A DNA stretch of 64,000 bases from Grifola frondosa. Taxonomy: Eukaryota > Basidiomycota > Agaricomycetes > Polyporales > Grifolaceae. The notes beneath the pieces were generated by a model. That model saw only the letters and a program-made list of their open reading frames with translations. It did not search any database and was not told the DNA's origin. Location of the stretch: positions 372,001 to 436,000 of the forward strand of contig LUGG01000013.1 in the NCBI GenBank assembly GCA_001683735.1, read 5' to 3'. The number at the start of each line of letters is the position of its first letter. Within the stretch, counting starts at the first letter, position 1. The position numbers and the translations under genes were made by a program. This document shows, piece by piece, positions 32,686 through 43,435 of this stretch.

Positions 32686-32703
32686 TGGAGCCCACCGCGA
32701 GGT
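32686..32703 (+). promoter_or_regulatory. Primer-binding site
   Basis: TGGAGCCCACCGCGAGGT begins 8 nt after the 5' LTR. It starts with TGG, the complement of the tRNA CCA tail, so it can pair with the 3' end of a tRNA; which tRNA was not determined. A 12-nt match (TGGAGCCCACCG) recurs at about 38471. Confidence 0.7.
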
Positions 32704-32794
32704 CGAAGTTATTGAAGACAGTTGTAAAGACATACCTTTTCACAAGTTCAGTCAATCCCTGTGATTACGCCCAAGGCTATACGTAGTTCGTTCT

Positions 32795-34709
32795 ATGTAT
32801 ACCAACACGCAGAATTCAAATGCAGGCAGTCCTTTGATGGATAGTCAGTTTACGTCAGTTTCAAGTATGAAGTCAGTCATGGACATGCCAGTCGAAGGCA
32901 CCAAGACTGCCCCAAAGCGGTTTAAAGGAGATTCTGCAGAAGTCAGACCTTTCCTTCGCCACTTTGAGAAGTTGGCCACTTTGCATAGGCTTACCCCGGC
33001 AGAGAAATGTGAAACGGTTACAGATTATTGTTCACGTACGGTGAGAGAAACCATAGAAGGTTTCTCCAGTTTTAGGAATGGAAATTGGGATCAGTTAAAG
33101 GCGAACATTGAGATCTATTTCAATGCTGACCTTGAGTCAAAGAGGTTCCGCATAAAGGATCTTCAAGCCTTTGTTGCCCAGTTTAGACGAGAGAAGATAT
33201 ATGATTTGAAGGATTGGAGAAGATACTTGAGGAAGTTCATCCGGATTGCCGGATGGTTGAAGGGTCAAGCAAGGATCACGGATTTCGATTAGCTTATTAT
33301 CTGTGGACCGGAATTTATTCCCCATTCCGCAAACAGCTAGAAGCCCGGATTCTTTTGACAAATCCAGCACATGATATGTCCCAGCCATTTGAGCCAGATG
33401 CGATCTCTCGAGCTGCGGAAAATCTATTGGGTTCAGATAGGTTTGATACGGAAAGACTAGGCTCTGAAGACATCTACGACCATGACTTGGTTGATGACGA
33501 TGATTCAGATGATGAAGACGATGATAATGACAGGATTGAAAGGAATATGAAGGCAAAGAAGCGATTGGTTAAGGAGAAGGGTGGAAGGAATGTTAGGTCC
33601 CACCAGAAGCAGAAGGATGATGACGAAGATGATGAAGATGATATTCCTATTAGCCATGGAGTGGTTAAGAAGGAAACTAGCAAGTTAGGCAAGCCATTGG
33701 GGAAAGTGACGAAAGGATTGCACCCCACTAAGGCAGAGAATGAGATGGATAAGCTTGTGTCACAGATGAAGGAGTTATCCTTGGAGGACCCACAATATGG
33801 AATATTGTTCCTTCGAGCTACGCAGTTGAACCCCCTGGCCGCGGAATGTCTTCCTCGACCCCAGATTAATCGGGTTAATGCACCTCCTTCAATGGATCAG
33901 TCTAGTCGACCAGACCCGAATCGTTTCCTTGCTAACAGACCATATCCCATGGGATGTTTTGCTTGTGGAGAAATGGGTCATGTCATGAATAACTGTTCAA
34001 AGTTACAGGAATTAATGACAAAGGGTCATATTTTGAAGAACTATCGAGGAAGGTTTACTACAAAGAATGGTGCCCAGTTTATAAGAATCCAGATGAGAAT
34101 TGGATTCAGGCATTTAAACGGGTAGCTCCTGAAGTAAACTACCTTGTATGTGACGACAATTCAGAAGATGAAGATCAGGATGATGATGATGAGTCCGATG
34201 TTTTGGTCTTTCCGGTAGAGAAAGTCCCAAGGGAAACTCGTTCTTATCGCAATCAAGTCAGAGATGGTTATCAAGGAAGCGCAGGATATAAAGGAAAGCA
34301 GAGAGAAGTTTTACCACAGCAGAAGCAGTCACCACCTCATTTTGCTTCGTCAAATCGGGCAGGAACTTCTACAGTACCTCCGGTACCAATGCAGAAATTG
34401 ACTCCGATTGATGTTCAGGCTAGGAACTTCAATCCCGATAATGACATGGATATATTAGATGACCCATCTGCATCTAATAACAGGCATAATAAGGAGCAAG
34501 TGACAGAGCAGACTCGACCAGCAGCACGTACTTCAGTTTTAAGCAGAGAAGTGGATCCAGTATCAGTTCTTAACAAGATACTTAACACTCCACTCACCCT
34601 ATCCTGGGAGAAGTTGTTGGAGTATCCAGAGATGTTGCTCAGCAGTTACAGAATATGTTGCGAGTTAAGAAGACAGATGTATTACCAGGTCCTTCATCGA
34701 ATTTGGTAA
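32795..34709 (+). CDS. gag: Retrotransposon Gag (capsid and CCHC zinc knuckle), frameshifted
   Basis: Begins MYTNTQNSNAGSPLMDS. The capsid-like region starts KRFKGDSAEVRPFLRHFEKL and runs through YFNADLESKRFRIKDLQAFV. At about 33285-33293 one base is missing, and the frame continues LAYYLWTGIYSPFRKQLEARI and EPDAISRAAENLL. An acidic stretch (DDDDSDDEDDDN) and a basic stretch follow. The zinc knuckle CFACGEMGHVMNNC (CX2CX4HX4C) is near 33957, and then the Gag-PR link with PVSVLNKILNTPLTLSWEKLL. The order is normal for basidiomycete gypsy Gag, which coats the RNA inside the virus-like particle. The frame changes again near 34115 and at about 34625, where it passes into the first protease domain. 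Confidence 0.85.
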
Positions 34710-35221
34710 CTGCAACTCGAGGATCACTGATTCGGCTGTTTATGGAATGTAACCGGAAGCCTGTCTCATTTATTGTGGACACCGGTTCACAGTTGAACAT
34801 TATCAGTGAGAAGATATGGAAGTCAGCAGTTTGCTTGCCGATGAACAAGTCAAAGGCGATTTCTATGAGCGATGCAAATGGAGGTCGAGGCGAATTACTA
34901 GGGTTGGTAGAGAACGTACCACTCAAGATTGGCCATATCGAGACCAAGATCAATGCATATGTGGCATCTGATCCTCCATTTGATGGTTTATTAGGAAGAC
35001 CCTGGCAACAGGATAATGGTATAGGAATTGCTGAAAGAGATGATGGTACATACCTTACGTTCCGTGGACAAAATGGTTACCCGGAATCAGAGTTATTGGT
35101 ATCCCCAACTCCGTCAGCAAATTCAGCAGTATATGCATCTTTAGCAGAAGAACCCGAGGAGAATTTGCTACATGATATAGTTGAAAAATCGATGAGGATT
35201 ACTCTGATATACCTGATTTAG
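34655..35221 (+). CDS. First retropepsin-like aspartic protease domain
   Basis: Follows Gag in the -1 frame. The active-site loop is VSFIVDTGSQLNIIS (Asp of DTG) and the C-terminal hallmark is FDGLLGRPWQ. Between them, AISMSDANGGRGELLGLVENV and INAYVASDPP fit the fold. This is the protease that would mature Gag and Pol. About 190 residues; the acidic, Ser-rich tail leads into the next frame. Confidence 0.85.
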   Translation: MLRVKKTDVLPGPSSNLVTATRGSLIRLFMECNRKPVSFIVDTGSQLNIISEKIWKSAVCLPMNKSKAISMSDANGGRGELLGLVENVPLKIGHIETKINAYVASDPPFDGLLGRPWQQDNGIGIAERDDGTYLTFRGQNGYPESELLVSPTPSANSAVYASLAEEPEENLLHDIVEKSMRITLIYLI

Positions 35222-35367
35222 AGGATGTCAGCGATGTCTCATCTGAGGAGATTAACAACTCAGCCGAAGAAGCAGATTCCCTTAGTGACGGATACAGCAA
35301 TCATACAAGTTCTACCTCATCACAGTCTTCTGAAGAAAATGAAGCAGACATTGAAGAAGCTGAAGAT

Positions 35368-37269
35368 ATGTCGACCTTACAATCTAAGGAGGCATCTATG
35401 CTGTACTCAAAAAGGAAGATAGATGATGAGCCAAATATGAACCATGTGAATCATGATGAAGATGATGTGGATGAAATGCTATATAATAGCTTAGCACTTC
35501 AGCTCAGAGCTCAGAACCATGATCTGAAGCCGATATCAACAGGACCATGCACGCTTTTAGCAGAACGTGGCCTCGAGTTTCAGGATTATCGACTCGGACC
35601 ATATGGACGAACCTTTTTATTAAGGGATGTTCAGTTCTTTGACCAGAAAGGTGGACTTTGTGGAAATGCAATTGTCAAAATGCTACCAACCACGTCTACT
35701 AATTTGGAGTATTGCTCTATGGAGAAGGGTCAATCAGGATCAGTTATGATGCTTAAAGCAGAGAATCCAAGACCGCTTACCTTCCCAGAACAAGTTCTGA
35801 AATGGTCTATGTCCAATACGCCTCCACTCATTACAGTTCCAGTGCAACTCAACAATCATGTTATTCCGTTCCTTATTGATACAGGTTCACAGCTCGATTG
35901 TATCTCAGCTGATATATGGAAAGCCTTGGGAGGAAGTAAAGAAAGGACATTGCCGATGAAGCTATCAGATGTATCCGGAAAGCCGCTAATCCATTATGGG
36001 ATTTGGCCAGTACAGATATCACTAGGATCAGTAGTAACTCGAGCAAACCTTTATGTTGTTGAAGGATTAGCAGTTCCAGCGTTATTTGGTCAGCCATGGC
36101 AGAGACGTAACAATCTTCTTTTGAAGAACAAGCCTGAAGGAGTCTATGTGGAGATAAGTTCAGATGACGGAAGCAAGACCTTTGGAATGTTTGTCACCAG
36201 TACGGAAGCACAGGCAGCTGCTTTATCAAAACCGGCTTCGTTATGTGCTAGTATTCAAGTCTCAGAAGGACTTGAAGAAGCAGTACCAGTTATAGACTTC
36301 AAGGATCTGGATAGTATGCAAGCAGTAATGAAGAACAGTTTGGAATTAGAAGATCAAGCTAGAGAGAGTCAGGAGGTTCAAACCGAACCAAGTTCGCCAG
36401 TTGTTTGGAATGCAGTCAATTGGGATGGTTTACGCTTCAAACCTCTCAAATCCGGAGCATATCAGCAGACTGAGGATATTCATGATTATATATCACGCAC
36501 CTCATATGAGCATCTATTGTTGAAGTATTGGGTTCAATACGGTCACACTCGTGGACCAGTTCAACCAACTTTAGGCTCTATTACGGCTCGAGAATCTGAT
36601 TATCTCATAATGAGAGATAGTTGGAATACGGGGATAGGAATACAAGAAGATTTATTCCTATTACGTGATGTCAAAGTATCTATAAATGGTGTTGAAAAGA
36701 CTGGTCATGGTGTATTTCAAATGATTTACTTGCCAGAGACCGAGAAGTCTTCATCTACCTTATGTGATGCTGAAGTCCAAACCACGGAACCAGATGTGTC
36801 AGAATTAGAAGATGATAAGAAGGAAATAGAGATTGAAGAATTATGTGCGGGTATTTTGGTCTCGAGACCTGATACGCCCAAGATAATTCTGAAGATTCCT
36901 GCCGAAGCTACTCATAGATGTGAAGTTGTTAATGGACAACAACTTTGGGTACCGATCGATGAGAAAATGTTGGAACCTGTGCCCGCACCAGGATCTCCCC
37001 CATTTCATCCATCCCATACCACAGCTATAAGAATGAGCAAGAATTTTGGAGTATGCATCCTGAATGATTATGCAGACGAGTATATCACTCCCATTGAGTT
37101 AGACCCATCTATTATCTGGCATACCGATAAGGATGTACCGGTCAATCGGGTAGGAAAACTCACTGATAATCCAGCATGGGATATGTGGAGAAGAAGACAG
37201 TTAATAAAAGCAAGAAATCGAATACGACAGCTGCACCACGGAATAAGCGTAAACCAGGACAGAAAGTGA
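35368..37269 (+). CDS. Large ORF with a second retropepsin-like domain and two LLRDV modules
   Basis: 633 residues without a stop. Residues about 60-110 hold GRTFLLRDVQFFDQKGG. A second aspartic protease domain follows (VIPFLIDTGSQLDCIS with the DTG, then MKLSDVSGKPLIHYGIWPV and ALFGQPWQRRNN). After that comes another copy of the first module (EDLFLLRDVKVSINGVEK), YISRTSYEHLLLKYW, and an acidic spacer. The protease copy aligns with the first one through DTGSQL, IS--IWK, the MSD/LSD block and G(R/Q)PWQ, so it is a duplicated domain. Both catalytic Asp residues are kept, so either could be active. The C-terminal part I do not recognise. Confidence 0.75.
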   Translation: MSTLQSKEASMLYSKRKIDDEPNMNHVNHDEDDVDEMLYNSLALQLRAQNHDLKPISTGPCTLLAERGLEFQDYRLGPYGRTFLLRDVQFFDQKGGLCGNAIVKMLPTTSTNLEYCSMEKGQSGSVMMLKAENPRPLTFPEQVLKWSMSNTPPLITVPVQLNNHVIPFLIDTGSQLDCISADIWKALGGSKERTLPMKLSDVSGKPLIHYGIWPVQISLGSVVTRANLYVVEGLAVPALFGQPWQRRNNLLLKNKPEGVYVEISSDDGSKTFGMFVTSTEAQAAALSKPASLCASIQVSEGLEEAVPVIDFKDLDSMQAVMKNSLELEDQARESQEVQTEPSSPVVWNAVNWDGLRFKPLKSGAYQQTEDIHDYISRTSYEHLLLKYWVQYGHTRGPVQPTLGSITARESDYLIMRDSWNTGIGIQEDLFLLRDVKVSINGVEKTGHGVFQMIYLPETEKSSSTLCDAEVQTTEPDVSELEDDKKEIEIEELCAGILVSRPDTPKIILKIPAEATHRCEVVNGQQLWVPIDEKMLEPVPAPGSPPFHPSHTTAIRMSKNFGVCILNDYADEYITPIELDPSIIWHTDKDVPVNRVGKLTDNPAWDMWRRRQLIKARNRIRQLHHGISVNQDRK

Positions 37270-38127
37270 TTTATTCCAGATATACTGTCAGAGGCGGTGA
37301 AGAATCAATAGAGATAGGTGACTCTGACAGCGAGCCAGACACACCAGAGAAGACACCTGTAGCTTTACCCGATGCAGCAGAACCGTTATTTCAGGAGAAT
37401 AATCAAGAAGGCATTCACGAGGGTCAATGTTCTTCACCCTCTGATCTTAAAGTATCAGATGAAAAGGCAGTTCAGACCGGAGAAGTGAATGTAGTCATGA
37501 TATCACCAAAGAAGCGCAAACTCAAGGAGAATGCACAATATGGTCGATATCCAGATGGCCGATGGTATGAAGTTAGGGAATATTGTGGTCCCATAGAAGT
37601 CCGAACGTTAAGCAATCAGTCTGACATTGAGTCAGACCATTCAGATTTATAGACAATTTGGATTACGATCGGAGCTATGGCCAAGGGTTAATGGACAAGG
37701 TTTACAGCAAGAAGTTAGATCGAAGGAACATACCGAATGGAAGTTATTGGACCCCACGGATGTTTTGCAGCATCAGATATATCAAAAGTTTATTCTTGAA
37801 ATTTTCCTAGGCATTCAAGGTTTGGCACCGAAAAGATGACGTGACCATTCGAATTCTAGAAAACAAGTACATTGATATGTCTATGTGGAGCCCATCTATA
37901 CTATCCCTACGTATCGAACTAAGAATACAGTTGCCATGCTATGGAAGGATAAGATCAGATTGAAGAAGGAACAGTTCAGCTTACGGAAGTTTTATGGCAT
38001 CAGTATTGTCACCCACTTGGATGACAACACGCCTCATACCCTAGGAGATATATTAGCAGAGATAGAACCACAGCAGATTGAAAGAAACTCACATCGACCG
38101 TTTCCACTTCAATTACTTTCCCAGTAA
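37176..38127 (+). CDS. Continuation of the pol precursor upstream of the inserted block (broken)
   Basis: Frame 37176-37652 continues with a Pro/Glu-rich linker (GDSDSEPDTPEKTPV) and KKRKLKENAQYGRYPDGRWY. A second open stretch (37885-38127) reads PIYTIPTYRTKNTVAMLWKD and HTLGDILAEIEPQQIE before stopping. Stops between the pieces mean the region is damaged or misread. It precedes the break where the extra 5.6 kb begins. No enzyme motif was seen. Confidence 0.4.
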
Positions 38128-40863
38128 CAACCCCCGTCTCGTTCAGATAGCCGACAGTGCTATTGACTGTATAACATGAAGTTAGTGACTTGGGGAAAGG
38201 GAAAGAATGGTAATTGAAGAGCCTACTTCGATAGGCATAGGTGATGGTGGAAGGAAGGAAGAGTGAAAGTGGCGATTTAGAATTTTCCTTCAACTATAAG
38301 GGAATTTCTGAATGACAGTTTACATCATTAGTTTTGATGTATACTCACGTCAAAAGTAATCAGACATATTGGTCTGATTGACGCTCGAGAAGCCCATATA
38401 TGAAGAAGCCTTAAGAAGTTATTACGTTCGGGAAATGCCGGTGTCAGACAGTTGAAGATAAGAAGATCTGGAGCCCACCGATATATTGGATATCCAATGG
38501 CAGGATTAATCACGGAATGCCCGATTCGGTACACGTTATTAGAAGTTTAGCAGTTAACCTTCGCACAGAAGTAGGGACAATATTCAGACCATAGCCACTG
38601 AGTGCATGGAAGTTCTGAAGTCCGTCTGTGAATAGGAAGGGTCAGTAAGAAAGTCAGTAAGAACACGTGTATTAGACGATGAAGAGGACCGTATTTTTCC
38701 ATATGCATTCGGGATAAATATTGTCAGGAGGAGGTTAGCCAGTATTGAGTTAAGCAGCAGAATTAAGCATACCCGGGTGTATCCGAAAATAGAAGACAAG
38801 TACCAGGATAATGGAGCTAAGGCACCCTGAGGAGCAGGATTGAATATACAAGGCTTATTGTCATTCCAGAATTTTCCGATAAGCTCAAGAAGAGCAAGTT
38901 GGAAATTTATTTTCAAGTTATTAAGTTAACTTGTTCCGCCGCGAATTATAGTCGAAAGTTAGGATAGCAGCATGAAGGATGATGAAGGATGCCGATGAAC
39001 ATTCGTGTTTTTCTTTTTTGTTTAACAGTTTTTCAAGTTTGTAAAAGAAACAGAAGAAAGAATTGATGAAGATGCCCGGATACATAAGAAGTCAAGGTTT
39101 GGAGCTATGAGTCTAAATATTTCGAAACGCGGCTATCGAGTTATGGACGCGTCACCCGACAGTAATTAATTCTAACTGTGGGGCGAAATATATGGACGAT
39201 GGAGGAACGTTAAGTATGGACGCGTAGCTAAATACAATCGGAAACGATAGAACCAGCATGCGGCTGTACAGGGTGAAGAAGAAAAGACTAGAAGGATGAA
39301 AAGATAGTTAGTAAAGGTTAGGAAGATTAAGCAAAGGAGCAGCCGTACCTATATGACGGAAGACGGCGCAAGGAAGGAGACGGCCGAGCACGTTGCAATA
39401 TCTAGGAGACTCTCCGCAAGGTAACGCGTGACTGGCTGCCGAAGGAAACAGTGTTAAGAAGATTGAAGAAAAAGATATGATAGGAGATGAATGACTTAGC
39501 TGGTTAGGAAAGGTATCCGGCGCGCAGACTCGGGCATCGTTGAACGCGTTGAGCGCATTCAGCGCCCGCAGCCTGGAAGTGCAGCAAGGACCCAGAGATA
39601 CCCGACGCGGAAGATGACGGTGGCAGATATACTGCGCCCGATGGCCGACGTGTCGCGCTTGGAAAGCAGAGAGGTTAGCAAGTAGAAGAAGAAGGAAACC
39701 GGATGAACAAGCATACCTAGAGCACGAAGTATTCAACCTAGCGCACAGCAGCTAGCAGACGAGCTAAGCGTGCCGACGTTCGTGAACGTTGAGCTCAGCG
39801 ATCAGCTCGCAGGTGCAAGACGCGTTGAGCAGTGAAGGTATGAGAAGAAGGGGGACAGGAAGTGAGGACGACAGATTTCTTGCCGGCTTATATAGCCTGC
39901 AGGAAATCCGCCTAGAAATTATGAGATCAGTAAAGAAGCATCAAGAATTAGGAAGAACGTACTTGAATCGAATGCGTCGAAGGTACGAGATGCGCCGAGA
40001 AAGTGCACGGCCAGCGTAGCCCGATGGTTCGAAGGGTATGGAAACAGCTAAAAAGAGGTCGGATTGAGCCAGAAGAAGATAGAGGGATCCCGTGGCCACG
40101 AGAATGTTCAGGAAGACGCGACGCGCGTCGTCTTGGAACGATCGGACGCAACGCGTCAGCGCTGCGGAGATCAGCTGGTTGTGAGATGAATCAAGAAAGA
40201 TCGAGAGAGCTCACCTTCCGGAGGATTCCAGAATAAGTAGCGGGCAGAATTGGCCGCCGTCCGAGAGTCCGAAGAAGACTGAAGCAGGGTATAGGATATG
40301 CCAGAAGAGAGATGAATGGTTCAGAAGATATGAGAACTGCCTGGAAGGTGTACGCGTCAGCGTGAAGTACGCGTCAACACCGCAGTGACGTGAACGACGC
40401 GTCAAAGTTCGTATCAGGCTGAACGTTCGATCAGGAGTGACGCGTACGCGTACACCCCCGATCGACGAATAGGCAGAAGGAAAGAAGAAGATAGTAAAGG
40501 ATGAACTTACCGTAGAATGGAGTACCGGGCAAGAGTGCCCGAAGAAGTGTATCCGCTGGAAAATCTCGAAAGTTAGTATGAAACGTAGGCGTTTGAAGGC
40601 CGAAGTATGCAGAGATCGAGCGCATCACGGAAGCATCTGTAAGAGATCGAGGAGAAGGAGTTAGATCGTCGGGATATCCGAGAAATGAAGGGACCTACAT
40701 TGTGGATCAACAAACAGAGGCGCGTCCGCGTGATGTTGCAACGCCGGATTAGGCAGGTCTTCTAGTTGAGGACGCGCTAAGGGAAGAACATAGCTGAAGA
40801 GTGGCGAGGACTCGAGAATGAGGCAGAAGGATCCTGAAGGCACCTGACTAGGTAGGGAATTAG
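38128..40863. other. Extra DNA inside the retrotransposon, left part, with ACGCGT array
   Basis: No supported gene. 38128-39170 is AT-rich, with a 12-nt copy of the primer-binding site at about 38471 and a copy of the polypurine-type motif AACTGTGGGGCGA at 39173-39187. From about 39140 base composition becomes GC-rich and the palindrome ACGCGT occurs at 39147, 39220, 39424, 39544, 39820, 40151, 40352, 40369, 40397, 40440 and 40446. This looks like nested foreign DNA, possibly with its own promoter region. Confidence 0.5.
39147..40451. promoter_or_regulatory. Cluster of eleven ACGCGT motifs (MCB-like)
   Basis: Eleven exact ACGCGT palindromes in 1.3 kb, the densest four between 40352 and 40451, ending about 410 bp before a TATA box and ORF. 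By chance one such 6-mer is expected per about 4 kb. Two more follow downstream (42335, 42782); I saw none elsewhere in the retrotransposon. ACGCGT is the MluI cell-cycle box bound by the MBF factor in yeasts. Function here is inference. Confidence 0.45.
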
Positions 40864-40870
40864 TATAAAA
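40864..40870 (+). promoter_or_regulatory. TATA box ahead of the cargo ORF
   Basis: TATAAAA 43 nt before the ATG at 40913, in a suitable position for a core promoter with a short leader. Confidence 0.5.
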
Positions 40871-40912
40871 GGCGGAAGGGCGAACGGCAAAGTATCTGTA
40901 CATACCAGTAAA

Positions 40913-42098
40913 ATGCCCATTATTCCTCCCCATCCTGCAGTCCCTCCAGTCTCTCCTGCAGCGGAACGCCTCCGCTTCTCCCACATCATCGAGCCCTTCC
41001 GCGATGCTCTCCACGCATGCCACTTGCTTCCTCATATGACGTCTCCATCGACGCGACCGAAGCCTACCTGTTCCCATGCATGCGCTCTCGTTCAGCAATG
41101 CCCCGAACCAGCTGTATTCGACGTTCCTCCTGCGCAACGCCGTTATTCACACCGACGGGCACGATATCCACTTTGACGGAGTCCTCATGGCTGATACGAC
41201 CGACCCGATCCCGATCCTGAACAGCATGCGTCCCGGTGGACCGCCGCCTCCTCCCAGTAGCGGAGCAGTTCGCGTTGAAACGGACACCGGCGACGAAGCG
41301 CACGTCGTTATCGGACCCCTTGTCCTTGGACCGGAGGGTGAGCCCACTGTGTTTCCCCGCCCAACCGTCCTCTCGACCTCTATTCCGATGCCTCCTGCAG
41401 CGCCGCCGATCCAGCAGACCGTATCACCCGCCTTACCCGATAACTTCAAGATTATTACCAAGGTACTGCTTCCACCCGCTAATCCTACGATTACCGAAGC
41501 TTACAAGTACCTACCTAAGGAGAACACAGTTGTGAAAGATGGATGGACCATAGAGATAGATAGCACACCGTATGAAGTGAAAGGAATGGTGCGCGCGCGC
41601 TCAGCGGCCCCAGAGCCCGAAGGTTTGGATAGCCCGCCGCCGAGCCCGCTCACACCGCTGACGGACGGTACCCTCGTTGAAGAAGTAGACTTTGACGTGC
41701 CGAAGACCCGGTATGAGCTACGCCCGCGCAAGCTGCCGCGGACGAACTATCGAGATCCTCCCGGTACGTACCCTCCGTTCGGCCGCAAAAGGAAGCCGAA
41801 GGCGCGGACTAACAACCCGCCCGCTGTAAAGAAGGTAAAGAGAATAGGATGGCACGACGACGAGCCCGGTCTCGCTTTGCAACGCGAGGAGCGCACGGGC
41901 CTCGAGCATCTTCTCGTCGTCCCGGTGCGGCTGTGGACCAAGGCCGAAAGAAGGTTCGTTCGCGCCGTCCTCAGTTCGTTTAAACGCGCCATTACCGGCC
42001 GCGTCGGACACGGTGAGACAGGAGACGGCACGGACGACGAATATTATCCTATGAGTTTTGCGGATGATGAGTCAGAAGCTGACATTGTTATTGATTAA
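40913..42098 (+). CDS. GC-rich cargo ORF within the retrotransposon, unknown function
   Basis: Starts MPIIPPHPAVPPVSP. Two one-base frame changes (near 41015 and 41070) pass through SSYDVSIDATEAYLFPCM into the long frame beginning HALSFSNAPNQLYSTFLL. That frame runs about 340 residues: RNAVIHTDGHDIHFDGVLMA, a Pro-rich stretch (GGPPPPPSSG), IEIDSTPYEVKGMVRARS, a Pro/Ser/Thr acidic part, a basic region (GRKRKPKARTNNPPAVKKVKR) that could be a nuclear signal, and the acidic end SFADDESEADIVID. Codon use is GC-rich, unlike the AT-rich gag-pol around it, so its origin differs from the host element. No reverse transcriptase, protease or known domain was recognised. It may be a captured gene or the only ORF of a nested non-autonomous element. 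Confidence 0.5.
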
Positions 42099-43104
42099 AA
42101 GGAACGCACCGTAAGATACCTTCAATGTATCTTTGAAAGCGAGATCTTGTCCTGTACAATAGTCTTGTAAATTCGGACAAAATGTATCTGAATTTATTGA
42201 CTTACCTAGCGTACTCGACGAGCAAGCGTCCGCGTGCGTCCCGCCTCAAAGACTCCATATGCCCGAGAATCGTTGGCCAAGGAAGCCGGAAGCTAGAGAT
42301 AGAAGAAGATAGGCAGCAGAATGAAGCAAGTAGAACGCGTGCAAGATGTGCGCAGATGAAGCCAAGAGAGGTCGAGTGCCAAAGAAGGACCAGGAGATAG
42401 GCAGAGTGAAGAAGTTGATAGAGAGCCAAGGACGCAGTCAGCGCACACAACGCTGTGCGAGAATCGACGTGGCAGACGTTTAGAAGTCCTGTGGGACATC
42501 TAACCGTCGACGCCACACGAAAGACCTGCAAACAGACCCGAAACAGCAGTAATGTTAGAAGAAATGAGCGTACTCACCAAGCCAGCTTCAACGAGAACGT
42601 TGAAGCACGAACGCGCTTGTGCGTACCATAGCAGGACCTAGAAGAGAGAGACGAAGAACAAGCAGCAGTATGTGAGAAAGGGCGAAGGGCAGAAACAATA
42701 GAGACGACCGATCAGGGAGTAATCGACTTCCAGATAGCCAGCAGGAAAGAGCATGTCACGCCGTTTAGTCACAGAGACAAGACGCGTCGCGGTCACGTGA
42801 CTTCCGCGCGGAAACTGTGAAGTCAAGCCCGACACTTACTGGGCAAGACAAATCACATTCTGCACACTATTGTGACAGACCTTTTCAGGGTTATTTTGGT
42901 CAAGGATTTTATTGAGATTGTCCTCGAAACCCCCAGAATTTTAGATTGAAGAGAACAGCATTCTTTTACCAGAAAGCAAGTACCAGAATGTACTGAAATG
43001 CAGAGAATCTATTTGCAAGTACCAGAACATTCTAGGAAAGTTGAGACAATTTTCCACAAGATTCAAGAAAGTTATAGAAAGGCCTAGTCATTTATTTGGA
43101 CGGG
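42099..43104. other. Extra DNA inside the retrotransposon, right part
   Basis: No supported gene. GC-rich to about 42835, then AT-rich with several AGAACATTCT / AGAATGTACT-type words that recall the U3 part of the flanking LTRs (GAACATTCC, GAATGTCC), ending in a TATA box at 43105-43112. Confidence 0.4.
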
Positions 43105-43435
43105 TATATAAACCAGAATCCATCTATCAGACTATACCTATCCCTTTCCCCCCACTATGGCTTTGACTCTTTTGGAAGAGACTCTGGCTGATAAAGAATT
43201 GAGGAAAGAGTTCATAAAGAGATTGATGAAGAGAATGGGCCAATTAGAAAGGAAACGTGAGAAGAGAAAGCAGATAAAGAAGAATAGAACTAGGAAAGAG
43301 GTCATGGAAGATATGATGCAGAATATGCGACGTGATCGTCGACTGCGGCAGAAAGAGATTGATAGGACCATGTTCCATTCAGATATGAATAGTCAACAAT
43401 TACTTCAGCCCAAAACTGATTTAATTGTTGCCTAA
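43105..43435 (+). CDS. Small basic ORF (92 residues) with its own TATA box
   Basis: TATATAAA at 43105-43112, then ATG at 43157. The protein (MALTLLEETLADKELRKEFI onward) is almost entirely charged helix, rich in Lys/Arg/Glu/Met (KRKQIKKNRTRKEVMEDMM), and likely a coiled coil or nucleic-acid-binding helix. It ends about 35 nt before a copy of AACTGTGGGGCGA, the motif that precedes the 3' LTR. The frame could be a chance product of AG-rich sequence, but the promoter spacing and position are notable. No homologue recognised. Confidence 0.4.

Noticed and set aside
40661..41137. 158-residue minus-strand open frame across the cargo promoter
   Set aside because: Overlaps the TATA box and start of the plus-strand ORF; composition is that of a shadow frame.
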